Positions 18,201 through 23,961 of a stretch of 32,296 bases of DNA are shown piece by piece. The stretch is from Thermoplasmata archaeon (GTDB lineage: Archaea; Thermoplasmatota; Thermoplasmata; Thermoplasmatales; Thermoplasmataceae). The DNA lies in contig JAJZLK010000050.1 of assembly GCA_021803655.1 (NCBI GenBank), positions 1 through 32,296 on the forward strand, written 5' to 3'. Below the pieces are notes generated by a model. The model made no database searches and was not told the DNA's origin. It saw only the letters and a list, made by a program, of their open reading frames with translations. Each line of letters opens with the position of its first letter. Positions within the stretch are counted from its first letter, which is position 1. The position numbers and the translations under genes are program-made.

Positions 18201-18564
18201 CCAATATTCCGCTTTCGGCTGGACTCCTTCTTACCTGTATGACAACAAGACAGTCACCAGTGTGACTATTGAGATGAATCAGACAGTCACAGTGTACCTT
18301 GAGCTGTCTCCAATCACCTCCCAGAAACAACAATACATCACTGAAGCTACAGTTTATGCATCCCTTAACAGCGAACAGAAAAACCTAACACTTACTCCTC
18401 AGTATCCAGAGATACCGGTACTCAAGGCTTACCCTGTTGGGACCTCAATATCTAACTATACTGGTAACCCATATTCTGTTCTCCTTATAGGAATCGGGAT
18501 AAGTGCAGTAGCTATCATATCTGGAATAGCTGTGGCGGTAATACGCGGGAGGAAGAAAAAATGA
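12265..18564 (+). CDS. aglB: Oligosaccharyltransferase AglB/STT3 with a giant extracellular beta-domain tail
   Basis: Transfers the lipid-linked glycan to Asn in N-x-S/T sequons on the outer side of the cell membrane. Residues about 20-510 form the polytopic GT-C region. The first Asp motif is GSDPYYNYR (Asp56), a second acidic segment is DGRMHTPE (168-175), the external-loop TIxE motif is TIAE (371-374), and the catalytic-domain signature is WWDYG (580-584). From about residue 913 the protein has an extra stretch of roughly 1,150 residues: several carboxypeptidase-regulatory-like beta domains (one at about 913-965, another near 1662-1720), then NEW3-like domains from about 1845, and a final membrane helix with a basic stop (about 2070-2099). 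The tail is dense in sequons, so it is probably glycosylated itself. Typical archaeal AglB proteins are about 600-1,000 residues. The stop overlaps the next gene (ATGA). Confidence 0.93.
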   Translation: MESSAQRLTERLSNFFSANPEVIVLSLLMLIYLFLGNYFAVSATLGSGLYVSGGSDPYYNYRTISYIITNHHSLVFDRALNYPIGAPNPRTPFFHWFLALAGEILSPFLGLTYGTKLAFLEFDAVFGALLIIPVYLITAEAFGKKTGMLAAILYALMPSNLSSGVLSDGRMHTPELIFAFFTIYFFEKAINTINKDRLIGSLRDFLKFPVSVLRYVENNRLGTIYGALAGASMGALMLSWQGYAYIEAIILIYVFVQFIINILTKKNLGYLTFLTALLIGISFSMSAYYYIALAPGFAQVWFYPPLYLGLGVILFGMFASLFSRKPWILSLPSFVVIFSIILGAAYLFRPQMLQTLISGEGYFIKTRVYTTIAEASAPPLGQYISGFGPAQFILGMGGIAYVTYLFLRQRKDVLTFLLVFSIVSIYMSFAAARFNVTAAPAYAILGAALLMYFVNMLGLEKQLSKRDSTKTGIRRIKGNQNWITAVFSIAVILLLIIPSGFSTIASAVPANSATSINQQIYNDLPSFLQPQNFSASNPQFVGASGFYITNSTTPLSRAFSWLSTQDTNVPLNSRPAFVSWWDYGFQEISQGHHPTVADDFQQGYQVAGQILLAQNQSHVISLFIARVLQASYINNGSTYTPALFSAMSQYLGSQEAATIKSITADPAKYSYLIASNPTEYGSFIPDISAQNAYFALVSGQLSYNYPVSTIVNLYSALESITGYNIKYIGIDHSLLPLSGTNPGIFYAPTYLTDSPSYTSSGEIVPYHYYQIQAVLSNGTTMNLNQLPSGAVPVNYNIVYKPAFYNTTMYRFMFGYSPYDTGNTSGIPGLTFGQNTYTVMPAHNLSHFELLYMGIPWNPYKDYQNHSSAWKIIPLQQAYRYNKEGIGTTYIFPPTSQLAGGTDPIVGYYPGAKITGKVTMPSGQPVKGIYVTLFDQYGIPHDTTITNSAGYYNLTAVPGNDSILISYGKYNKIFDSGSNSIDYYHVHVSKLQAERQTLGVNATTGLPNYYFVHNFQLKSTKVSGSLAFRYQEAPYVAGEKTVKTFSVPVSTATITLYNQTNDISFSTIMQEGNYQFSNIPTYDYQVNVTVAGQTYNNITTIILTQGANVIQNLHIKKDSIFVSAVLGGKTLSGVQVTLTGKNTTVTNVTNSSGIASFWVNPGSYEAHLSGHGIISVVHPFSFTGWGNNLTANLTPSPSASVTGTVSGTNGPVYVYFYQNGLENASWQTLSSSNGAFNITLPLGIYTAYAGIGGQSAFQTFVLNSTRTMQLSLTSGAYINLTSNAPSKNTFTGYYEILSNAGIIKIKDNNPYATTSVFVPIGTYTVESQGISLGNIYSNTKILSIASDTTLNMSMKINSNVSVSVYSASPSASSLVSNGIVELRSQSSILSFQPVPASGYVAMYYPSSVTSGLSVSYISPYFSSVSSSPSSGSVALKAVPKMFHISVPIEAGGNPASYNGSMSLTGVGNYTFSLSSGTATGNLGAGEYLLKIASSEASISPISELFSVVAANSTIPLNVTVGVSLQVTGSQNSMLFNSSGARFSGPVLVSPGLYTVYSTGITGSNISRVYLDKNTTLTPTFSKSYNVTLENTLGVDSGNYILGFGSYTLNLSRGSYDLPAGTYSVSYSLNYSNSSGDFNIHGLKTVTVSSSATVNLSVTTSKVYEHLEGYAMYNGAPSAYTKVSIYTSKGIEVNSTNTNSAGWYDLTVSSGRYSVYSVNSASGLAYTGTVTVNSFSGVTVNNLTMAPGTSVSVLVTVGGTPIYTNVTVLQQQFKIEFNSSAGSIFLPLESYAFSASESYNSTYRNTTFTESYQTSITQQIGYGTYILIPLSRNYNYQFDLGQISGPGGAVATGTMTNFTFYLKNTGSSFANVTLSSGNGSWNMTFSKTKFMLAPGQNVSLNVTVNVSQYASAGTNKIPVIVNYGSGNYTGDLNLKVKQYYGFTLSSLNTAGSPYKNSILIGFQLQNTGNGKERVNLSANSSQYSAFGWTPSYLYDNKTVTSVTIEMNQTVTVYLELSPITSQKQQYITEATVYASLNSEQKNLTLTPQYPEIPVLKAYPVGTSISNYTGNPYSVLLIGIGISAVAIISGIAVAVIRGRKKK

Positions 18565-19337
18565 GAAACTTATTCACGGCCTTTCTGCTAATACTGTTGC
18601 TTCTTGCTGCAGTGCCTCTGGCTTCAATGCAGACAAGTGCACAGCCACCCAACATTTATGAAGTGAGTGTAAACGCACCTTCGAGTGTGTATACGGGTCA
18701 ACAGTTTTCCATCTATGTTAACTGTACGTATGGATGGGGTAATTACAGCGTTTCAGCTTACTTTGCAGGATATAACCTTACAGGTTTCCTTCCAACAAGC
18801 ACCTATCATAATTTCAGTCTCAGCGACCCATATTTCATTATCAACGTTTCTGCTCCGCTTGCCCCCCAGACTCTCTATGTCTACATCACCACATATGCTC
18901 AGGTTGGGTCAAAGACGGTCCAAGCCTCCAGTACTCAGTTGATAAATGTCTTTACCCCAATCGTTCTCAATGCCACGGTGAGCAATCCAAGCAATGTTGC
19001 CATACATAACGTGACCGTCAATTTCCTTATTGATGGGAATGGAGTTGGGCACGCCTTCATTCCTGTCATTGGTCCCGGTGCCTCTGTACCTGTGTCTATC
19101 AAGGCAGTGTACCCTCAATTGTCGCAGGGGGAGCATACTCTTTCCATCGATGTCAGCAATGCGCAGGTCCTGGTAAACGGCAAGATTCAGTATTCTACAC
19201 AATTCTACTACGGAACGCCGCCAAACTACAGCTGGATATACTATGTGTCGGCAGGCTCGATCATATTTGCCGTTCTTCTGGCCCTTGGTGCCGGTAGGAG
19301 GAAGAATCGTCTCAGTTCCCCCAAATGGAAAAAATAA
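18561..19337 (+). CDS. Membrane-anchored, sequon-rich surface protein
   Basis: A 258-residue exported protein co-transcribed with the oligosaccharyltransferase (4-base ATGA overlap). It has an N-terminal signal peptide or anchor (hydrophobic 5-22, with ASMQTSAQ as a possible cleavage region), a beta-sandwich ectodomain of CARDB/NEW3 type (about 30-220) with several N-x-S/T sites (NCT, NYS, NLT, NFS, NVS, NAT, NVT), and a C-terminal membrane helix (about 228-248) followed by a basic tail. Topology therefore puts the bulk outside. The ectodomain resembles the last domains of the neighbouring oligosaccharyltransferase tail, so it may be a partner subunit, a substrate, or a split-off copy. No enzymatic motif is seen. 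The gene is convergent with the RNase H-fold gene, with only 2 bases between them. Confidence 0.82.
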   Translation: MRNLFTAFLLILLLLAAVPLASMQTSAQPPNIYEVSVNAPSSVYTGQQFSIYVNCTYGWGNYSVSAYFAGYNLTGFLPTSTYHNFSLSDPYFIINVSAPLAPQTLYVYITTYAQVGSKTVQASSTQLINVFTPIVLNATVSNPSNVAIHNVTVNFLIDGNGVGHAFIPVIGPGASVPVSIKAVYPQLSQGEHTLSIDVSNAQVLVNGKIQYSTQFYYGTPPNYSWIYYVSAGSIIFAVLLALGAGRRKNRLSSPKWKK

Positions 19338-19339
19338 TG

Positions 19340-19987
19340 TCAGGACGATAGAACACCGCGAATAGTGACAAAATTTCTCTCAACAAAACTTCTCTCGTTC
19401 TTTCTATTCTTTGCCTGTCCATCGGGAATAGATACGGCAAGGGCGATTTTTGCAGCAGAAATTGCATTGTTGTCATTCCTGTATCTGATGGTCGTTCCGG
19501 TCTCGTCAACCTGGTACAGCATTACATTCAGATCAGCAAGCAACCTGATTATGGCCTCCCTGTTCGGTCTGTCCCCGTTCCCTATTCTTATGACGAGGTC
19601 ACGACAGAGATACTGGCTGACAATTTCTTCCACCTCATTGGAAAGATCTTCTATGGTCGGGCACTCCATGGCCTCAGTCAGAATATTGTCACATACTACG
19701 GCCAGTCCGGGTCTGGGTCCCGGATCAATTCCAACGACAACAAGATTGAATGCACTTTTTCCAACAAGTCTCGGAAATGAGTACCTGACGGCAGCCTTGG
19801 GGTCATCGAACCTCTCCTGCAGGGATCCGTAATCCGCATCCTTTGAAGAACCCAATACAACTACAACGTCTTTGGAGAAAGCATGCGGATGATCGAGGCT
19901 AACAAATGGTATGGACCATGCACGCAGAATCTTTATCACATCGTGATAAAACTTGAAGTCCTGGGTATATACACCCACCCTTCTCAT
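19340..19987 (-). CDS. RNase H-fold protein related to RuvC/YqgF and COG2433 (DUF460)
   Basis: A 215-residue protein whose second half (about 82-195) has the RNase H-like pattern VVVGIDPGPRPGLAVV with Asp88 as first acidic residue, a middle segment RIGNGDRPNREAII, the VDETGTT strand with Glu162, and a final helix NDNNAISAAKIAL. This resembles the nuclease-like domain of RuvC, YqgF and archaeal COG2433 proteins. In those, the last helix has an Asp before Ala; here the aligned residue is Asn174, so metal binding may be changed or use Asp172 instead. Residues 1-75 form a separate small alpha/beta domain I cannot name. Nucleic-acid cleavage is possible but not shown. A TATA-like TTTAAG at 20013-20018 is about 28 bases before the ATG, so it likely has its own promoter. 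Confidence 0.68.
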   Translation of the reverse strand: MRRVGVYTQDFKFYHDVIKILRAWSIPFVSLDHPHAFSKDVVVVLGSSKDADYGSLQERFDDPKAAVRYSFPRLVGKSAFNLVVVGIDPGPRPGLAVVCDNILTEAMECPTIEDLSNEVEEIVSQYLCRDLVIRIGNGDRPNREAIIRLLADLNVMLYQVDETGTTIRYRNDNNAISAAKIALAVSIPDGQAKNRKNERSFVERNFVTIRGVLSS

Positions 19988-20012
19988 CTAAAATAGATAA
20001 CACAATACACAG

Positions 20013-20018
20013 TTTAAG
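20013..20018 (-). promoter_or_regulatory. TATA-like box before the RNase H-fold gene
   Basis: Read on the minus strand, CTTAAA lies about 28 bases before the ATG at 19987, after an A-rich stretch. The spacing suggests a leaderless transcript separate from the upstream DHH gene. Pattern evidence only. Confidence 0.35.
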
Positions 20019-20065
20019 CCTTTTTGTATCGGGTCGGTGAACATCATGGGCTGAGTTCACTCAGT

Positions 20066-21415
20066 TCATGAGGGAGTGAGGCTTCCTGCGATCTGGTCTT
20101 TTACCATTGTATTTGCTATATGAATGAACTGGGATTCCTTGCCTTTGGGGATCACGGCTCCTGCAGCAATGTCATGGCCCCCGCCTGTTCCACCGACTCC
20201 TTCCGCTGCGCTTCTCATCACCAGTGAAAGGTTAAGTCCTTCGTTCACCAGCCTCCTGCTGCCACGGCCAGAAACCTTCGTAATATCGTCGCTCACGTTG
20301 AACCCGAAAAGTGGTTTGTCCTGAGGCGCGAGATATAGCATAAGGAGTCCTCCAATAGAACCCGCCATTTCTGATTCCGGAGCGTAGAAATATCTCACGT
20401 TTGTCTCATCGAACAATTCTTTGTAGGCCTTGTAAGCGTAATCTATCAGCCTGCTCTTGTACTTCTTCCAGTTGCTTATGCATTCTCCCCTCTGCGACTC
20501 GTCTCCCATGAAGAACTGCACCGGGACTCCATTCCTTCCCAGTTTGGAGTTACCGTCGATAATCGAGCTGATCTCCTTGGAGGTGAAGTCTAAGCCAGGA
20601 AACCTGTACATGTCAGTTTCCAGGTACTTGAGGGTTTCTGTTCCCACACCTTGGGAAATAAGCTTTATTCCAAGATGTTTCTCAAGCGTCTTCTTCTCAT
20701 CCTCATCGAGGTCAAACACGTTCTTTGTTGGATCTATTCCTGATTTTAGGAGTATCTTCTTGGAATTCTCAATGTTTCCAGATACATTGAGGAAAAACGG
20801 ATCAGTAGAATATGCCAGTGATTCCACAAGATCTTTGCCCTCTAGGTTGATTGTCCGTATCTTCTTGTATTTCCGCCCGTATTCATCGATCAACTGCAGG
20901 TTCAATCCTGAGAATCCACCGATATCCTGTTTATCTGCTATGGCCCCTGCAAGGAAGAACGGAAAAAGATCACTGTTCTTTTCATTGAGTGCGAGGGCTG
21001 CAATGTAAGCCATGGTGGCACCGCAAGCTCCCCGGGTACCGTCTATTCCATGATTCCTGGCGTTGATATTGAGGCAACTGGCAGGTCCTTCCTGATAGAA
21101 ATGGTGATCAAGAATTGCCAGATTTTCCTGTTGCGGAACAAACCTGCACTGATCAGAACCGGCATCCACCACTATTGTATAGACATCCGGATACTCCTCG
21201 ATCCTCTCCTTGAAATGGTCACCGCCAAGATTCTTGATATAACTGAGGTGAAACTTCTTTCCCATTCTCAGGAGGGCACTGCAGAGAATTATGGCAGAAC
21301 TGGTACCGTCGCCGTCATAGTGGGCAATTATCCTAATGTATTCTCTGTCAGAAATCTGTTCCTTCAGGGTGTTGAGTTCATTTAGGAGATTTTCTCCCAC
21401 TACCCTTGATAACAT
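20066..21415 (-). CDS. DHH-family single-strand exonuclease (archaeal RecJ/GAN-like)
   Basis: Predicted manganese-dependent exonuclease of the RecJ/Cdc45 superfamily; archaeal members act on single-stranded DNA or RNA, and the GAN type binds the GINS complex at the replication fork. 449 residues with all main motifs: HYDGDG (Asp34, Asp36), VVDAG (Asp84), DHH at 103-105, a later DKQDIGG segment, and the DHHA1 GGGH motif at 411-414. Because these residues are intact it should be catalytically active, unlike Cdc45. It follows the S15 gene by one base, a linkage conserved in many archaea. An alternative is an NrnA-like phosphodiesterase, but length and context favour the archaeal RecJ group. Confidence 0.9.
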   Translation of the reverse strand: MLSRVVGENLLNELNTLKEQISDREYIRIIAHYDGDGTSSAIILCSALLRMGKKFHLSYIKNLGGDHFKERIEEYPDVYTIVVDAGSDQCRFVPQQENLAILDHHFYQEGPASCLNINARNHGIDGTRGACGATMAYIAALALNEKNSDLFPFFLAGAIADKQDIGGFSGLNLQLIDEYGRKYKKIRTINLEGKDLVESLAYSTDPFFLNVSGNIENSKKILLKSGIDPTKNVFDLDEDEKKTLEKHLGIKLISQGVGTETLKYLETDMYRFPGLDFTSKEISSIIDGNSKLGRNGVPVQFFMGDESQRGECISNWKKYKSRLIDYAYKAYKELFDETNVRYFYAPESEMAGSIGGLLMLYLAPQDKPLFGFNVSDDITKVSGRGSRRLVNEGLNLSLVMRSAAEGVGGTGGGHDIAAGAVIPKGKESQFIHIANTMVKDQIAGSLTPS

Positions 21416-21416
21416 C

Positions 21417-21854
21417 CTATAGAACCTTTGAAAGGCTCCACTCCTTTGAAAGATAGTTGTTCAGCTTGTAGTATCTCACCAGCCTCAGCGCCTTTGACAT
21501 TATGAGATTCCTGTTCCTGATGGCTGCTGTATCTCTCTTGTTCAGTTCTATATGCTTCGAGACGCTCTTGTACTTCTCGATAAGGGCCTTAAGATCCTCG
21601 GGAATATCGTCACGAATGCCGTTTTCTGCAAGAACCGTGGCAAGTTTCTTTCCCAGCATCACTTTCGATCCGGGGTTTCCATACTGGTCTCTGAGCCTCA
21701 TTCCGACCATGGAGTTGCTCAATCCCTCGTTTTTCAGAGAGATTATCGCCTGTTTCGTCTCTTCATCAGTCATAGTGACCCAGCTGTGATCGTCTCTGGC
21801 AAAGTTTCTCTTTGAACCAGATTTTCCCCTTTTTCGAGTATACATTCGCGCCAT
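21417..21854 (-). CDS. rps15: 30S ribosomal protein S15 (uS15, S15P/S13e)
   Basis: Small-subunit protein that binds 16S rRNA in the central domain. 145 residues, the archaeal/eukaryotic form with an N-terminal extension MARMYTRKRGKSGSKR and the motif LSNSMVGMRLRDQYGNPG; the C-terminal RRNA-contact region includes KHIELNKRD and LRLVRYYK. The ATG at 21854 is preceded by the ribosome site CGGAGA about seven bases upstream. TATA-like sequences (TTTTATG near 21900) imply a leader of roughly 20 bases. The DHH nuclease gene starts one base after its stop, so both are on one message. Confidence 0.97.
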   Translation of the reverse strand: MARMYTRKRGKSGSKRNFARDDHSWVTMTDEETKQAIISLKNEGLSNSMVGMRLRDQYGNPGSKVMLGKKLATVLAENGIRDDIPEDLKALIEKYKSVSKHIELNKRDTAAIRNRNLIMSKALRLVRYYKLNNYLSKEWSLSKVL

Positions 21855-21966
21855 TGAATATTCTCCGGTAGTTGCTCCATATGTTGACCCAATTAAAGTA
21901 TTTTATGCTAAGGGCAGGCGTGTGAAGAACCCTGAAAATTCACGGTTGCGGCATTGAAGTGATACA

Positions 21967-22638
21967 TCACACGAGTTTCAGAGCCCTTTCATACTGGGCT
22001 ATTATCTCTCCGGACACGGTCCACACAGTGAGTTCCTCGGGATAAATTGAGATCTTTTCCTCTATAAATCCGGTGTCAGTGATGAAATCCCCGCCAGCAA
22101 AGCCTCCAATCACACATAACAGGTCCTTGCCAGAGTCTATTACAGTGTGCATAGGTCTTTGATCAGCCTTCGGCCATAACAGTATCTTTCTGGCTTCGCC
22201 GAAGGAATCCACCAGATTGCGTAACGACTTGTCCTCAACGCTCATCAATGTCTCATTTCCAGAGACAATTTTCCCTTTCCTGAACAGGTCCTCCACCAGG
22301 CCAGTGAACCTGTTATAAGCCCTGGGAATCCGTACAGATGGACTGAAAGATATCACCCGATCGTTCCTTGTATGTACCAGTATCCTGAGGTTGCCGCTCC
22401 TGTTAAGGATTGATTCAAGGCTCGTGAGGAGGAATGTATGTACTATGTCCGGTCTCCCCCTCCTTGTGGATTCTCCCGGGAAGCTTCTCTCTATAGCGGT
22501 GTGCATATAATTTGAGTCCAGGAGCATTTCACCCGATCGTTTGCCGGATTTCTTGGCGATCTTTCTGATGGCATAATCATCGACCATCCTTTCAGGCATG
22601 GTCTCTAATTCGGTGTCGGCCAGTATTATTGTGAGCAT
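21967..22638 (-). CDS. nep1: rRNA pseudouridine N1-methyltransferase Nep1 (Emg1)
   Basis: SPOUT-class methyltransferase that makes N1-methylpseudouridine in helix 35 of small-subunit rRNA and helps assemble the subunit, using S-adenosylmethionine. 223 residues, normal length. Signatures are RRGRPDIVH (59-67), the LVHTRND strand, and the knotted SAM-binding region with VIGGFAGGDF. The ATG at 22638 is about 27 bases from a TATA-like AT run at 22660-22670 that is shared with the divergent cobalamin adenosyltransferase gene, indicating a leaderless transcript. It lies upstream of the S15 gene in the same orientation, separated by 112 bases that hold the S15 promoter. Confidence 0.93.
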   Translation of the reverse strand: MLTIILADTELETMPERMVDDYAIRKIAKKSGKRSGEMLLDSNYMHTAIERSFPGESTRRGRPDIVHTFLLTSLESILNRSGNLRILVHTRNDRVISFSPSVRIPRAYNRFTGLVEDLFRKGKIVSGNETLMSVEDKSLRNLVDSFGEARKILLWPKADQRPMHTVIDSGKDLLCVIGGFAGGDFITDTGFIEEKISIYPEELTVWTVSGEIIAQYERALKLV

Positions 22639-22659
22639 CTGCTATGGAATATCGACCTG

Positions 22660-22670
22660 TTAAATATATT
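22660..22670. promoter_or_regulatory. AT-rich TATA-like box shared by nep1 and the cobalamin adenosyltransferase gene
   Basis: TTAAATATATT is centred about 27 bases from the nep1 ATG on one strand and about 25 bases from the adenosyltransferase ATG on the other. Both distances fit leaderless archaeal transcripts, and the 51-base gap holds no other good TATA candidate, so one element may serve both directions. Confidence 0.5.
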
Positions 22671-22689
22671 CCTGTAATCTTGAACGGAC

Positions 22690-23277
22690 ATGAAACACTC
22701 TCAGGGACTGGTGGAAGTTTATACAGGAAACGGGAAGGGAAAGACCACGGCTGCCTTCGGCCTTGCAATGAGGTCTGTTGGATGGGGGTTCATGACTCTT
22801 GTCGTCCAGTTCATGAAAATGGGTACATACGGAGAAAACAGATCTGCCCGGCTCCTCGGGGAGAAACTTGAGGTGCGGTATGTCGGGAAACCATACTTCA
22901 TAGCGTGGGAGGGGGATATCCCGAAAGAAGATGCCATAAAGGTGAAGAACGTCAGGATATGCAAGAGAGGGGAACCTCCGGCAGACTATCTTGAAATGGT
23001 ACAGAACGAGTTCGGGAAGATGTATGAGGAAACTGTCTCAGGAAAGTGGGACACTGTTATCCTGGACGAAATCAATGTGGCGCTGCACTATAATCTGCTG
23101 CAGAAGGAACAGGTGATAAAGCTCATCGATGACAAACCAGGGAACGTCGAACTGGTGATGACCGGAAGGGCGATACCGGAGGAGATAATGACACGGGCAG
23201 ATCTGGTTACGGAAATGAGGGAGGTCAGGCATCCCTACTCCAAGGGTGTTCCTGCAAGAAGAGGCGTGGATTTCTAG
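22690..23277 (+). CDS. Cob(I)yrinic acid a,c-diamide adenosyltransferase (CobA/CobO/BtuR type)
   Basis: Adds the 5'-deoxyadenosyl group from ATP to cob(I)alamin or its precursors, giving adenosylcobalamin or an intermediate. 195 residues, normal length. The unusual reversed-type P-loop TGNGKGKTTA lies at 12-21, VVQFMKMG follows, and the Walker-B-like strand DTVILDEINVAL is near the middle; the end carries RHPYSKGVPARRGVDF, typical of the family. The message is probably leaderless from the TATA-like box at 22660-22670. No other cobalamin genes are in the window, so it may serve salvage of external corrinoids. Confidence 0.94.
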   Translation: MKHSQGLVEVYTGNGKGKTTAAFGLAMRSVGWGFMTLVVQFMKMGTYGENRSARLLGEKLEVRYVGKPYFIAWEGDIPKEDAIKVKNVRICKRGEPPADYLEMVQNEFGKMYEETVSGKWDTVILDEINVALHYNLLQKEQVIKLIDDKPGNVELVMTGRAIPEEIMTRADLVTEMREVRHPYSKGVPARRGVDF

Positions 23278-23539
23278 CACAAAAGCATGTTTTGCCCATA
23301 CGTTTCCCGCATCTCTCCGGAAGTTACCGGAAACATGGTGATCAGGACCTGATTCCTGTTCAGTCATTCCACGCCTCACACACTTTAAAGCTCCTGTCTG
23401 CTTTGTGGACAGTCTGACATCCTCTCCATCGCAAGCTCAGTGGCTTTCTTGCTCGTTTAGTTGTAAAGTCCATTATCCGTAAGTCTTAATATCGCAATTC
23501 AATATACGACCCGCAAAAAAATAATGGAGTGCTGAAGTA
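23278..23539. other. 262-base intergenic region with promoter elements and a possible IS605-like relic
   Basis: No gene is seen. A 5-bp inverted repeat CTGTC/GACAG lies near 23394-23412. The segment 23416-23455 (GACATCCTCTCC then GGCTTTCTTGCTC) recalls the ends of IS200/IS605-type elements. TATA-like CTTAATAT (23485-23492) and AATATACG (23500-23507) could start the transcript of the AsnC-type gene. Confidence 0.35.
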
Positions 23540-23809
23540 TTGAACGGCAAGGTTCTGGCATTCGTCGACATTTTTGTCGACTCACTGCTCATTGACGATG
23601 TTCTCAGGGAACTCTCAGCTCTAGACAACGTTGTGGAAGTTTACGAGGTTACCGGAGAGTTCGACATCGTGAGTCTCATAAGCGCGGACAGCATTGAGCA
23701 ATTCAGGGATGTACTCAAGAGCAAGATCATGAAGATCAAGGGCATAAAGAGTACAGTAAGTTCTATTGTTCTCAAGATAGACAAGCAGCCACAGCGAAAT
23801 AGTGACTAG
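23540..23809 (+). CDS. Free-standing AsnC/Lrp ligand-binding (RAM) domain protein
   Basis: An 89-residue protein equal to the effector-binding RAM domain of Lrp/AsnC regulators, without the DNA-binding helix-turn-helix. The pattern is beta-alpha-beta-beta-alpha-beta: VLAFVDIFVD, then the VVEVYEVTGEFDIVSLI core typical of the family, and IKSTVSSIVLK at the end. Such stand-alone RAM proteins form octameric rings that bind amino acids and may modulate full-length Lrp proteins or enzymes. The TTG start at 23540 is supported by GGAGT at 23526-23530. It is followed after 152 bases, including a strong hairpin, by kdpABC in the same direction; a role in potassium or amino-acid-linked regulation is only a guess. 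Confidence 0.85.
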   Translation: MNGKVLAFVDIFVDSLLIDDVLRELSALDNVVEVYEVTGEFDIVSLISADSIEQFRDVLKSKIMKIKGIKSTVSSIVLKIDKQPQRNSD

Positions 23810-23823
23810 ATTCTGAACCCTCG

Positions 23824-23844
23824 TGAAGATCGATGGGATCTTCA
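23824..23844 (+). repeat. 8-bp stem hairpin between the RAM-domain gene and kdpA
   Basis: TGAAGATC (23824-23831) and GATCTTCA (23837-23844) pair perfectly around a 5-base loop GATGG. It starts 15 bases after the upstream stop codon. There is no T-run behind it, so a simple terminator is not obvious; it may be an operator or mRNA element for the kdp operon. Confidence 0.5.
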
Positions 23845-23961
23845 GCGAAGGTTACCGAAGAGGTGTGCTTATGGTGTCATATTTGAGTCTATATGTCGAC
23901 GGAACCTGCTATTCAGCGGGAACTGCAGCAGACTTCAGTTTAATACCCGCTTCCAGAGGAG

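Noticed and set aside
20051-20064. CTGAG-TTCA-CTCAG hairpin after the DHH gene as a terminator
   Set aside because: Only a 5-bp stem and no T-run behind it on the minus strand; too weak to annotate.
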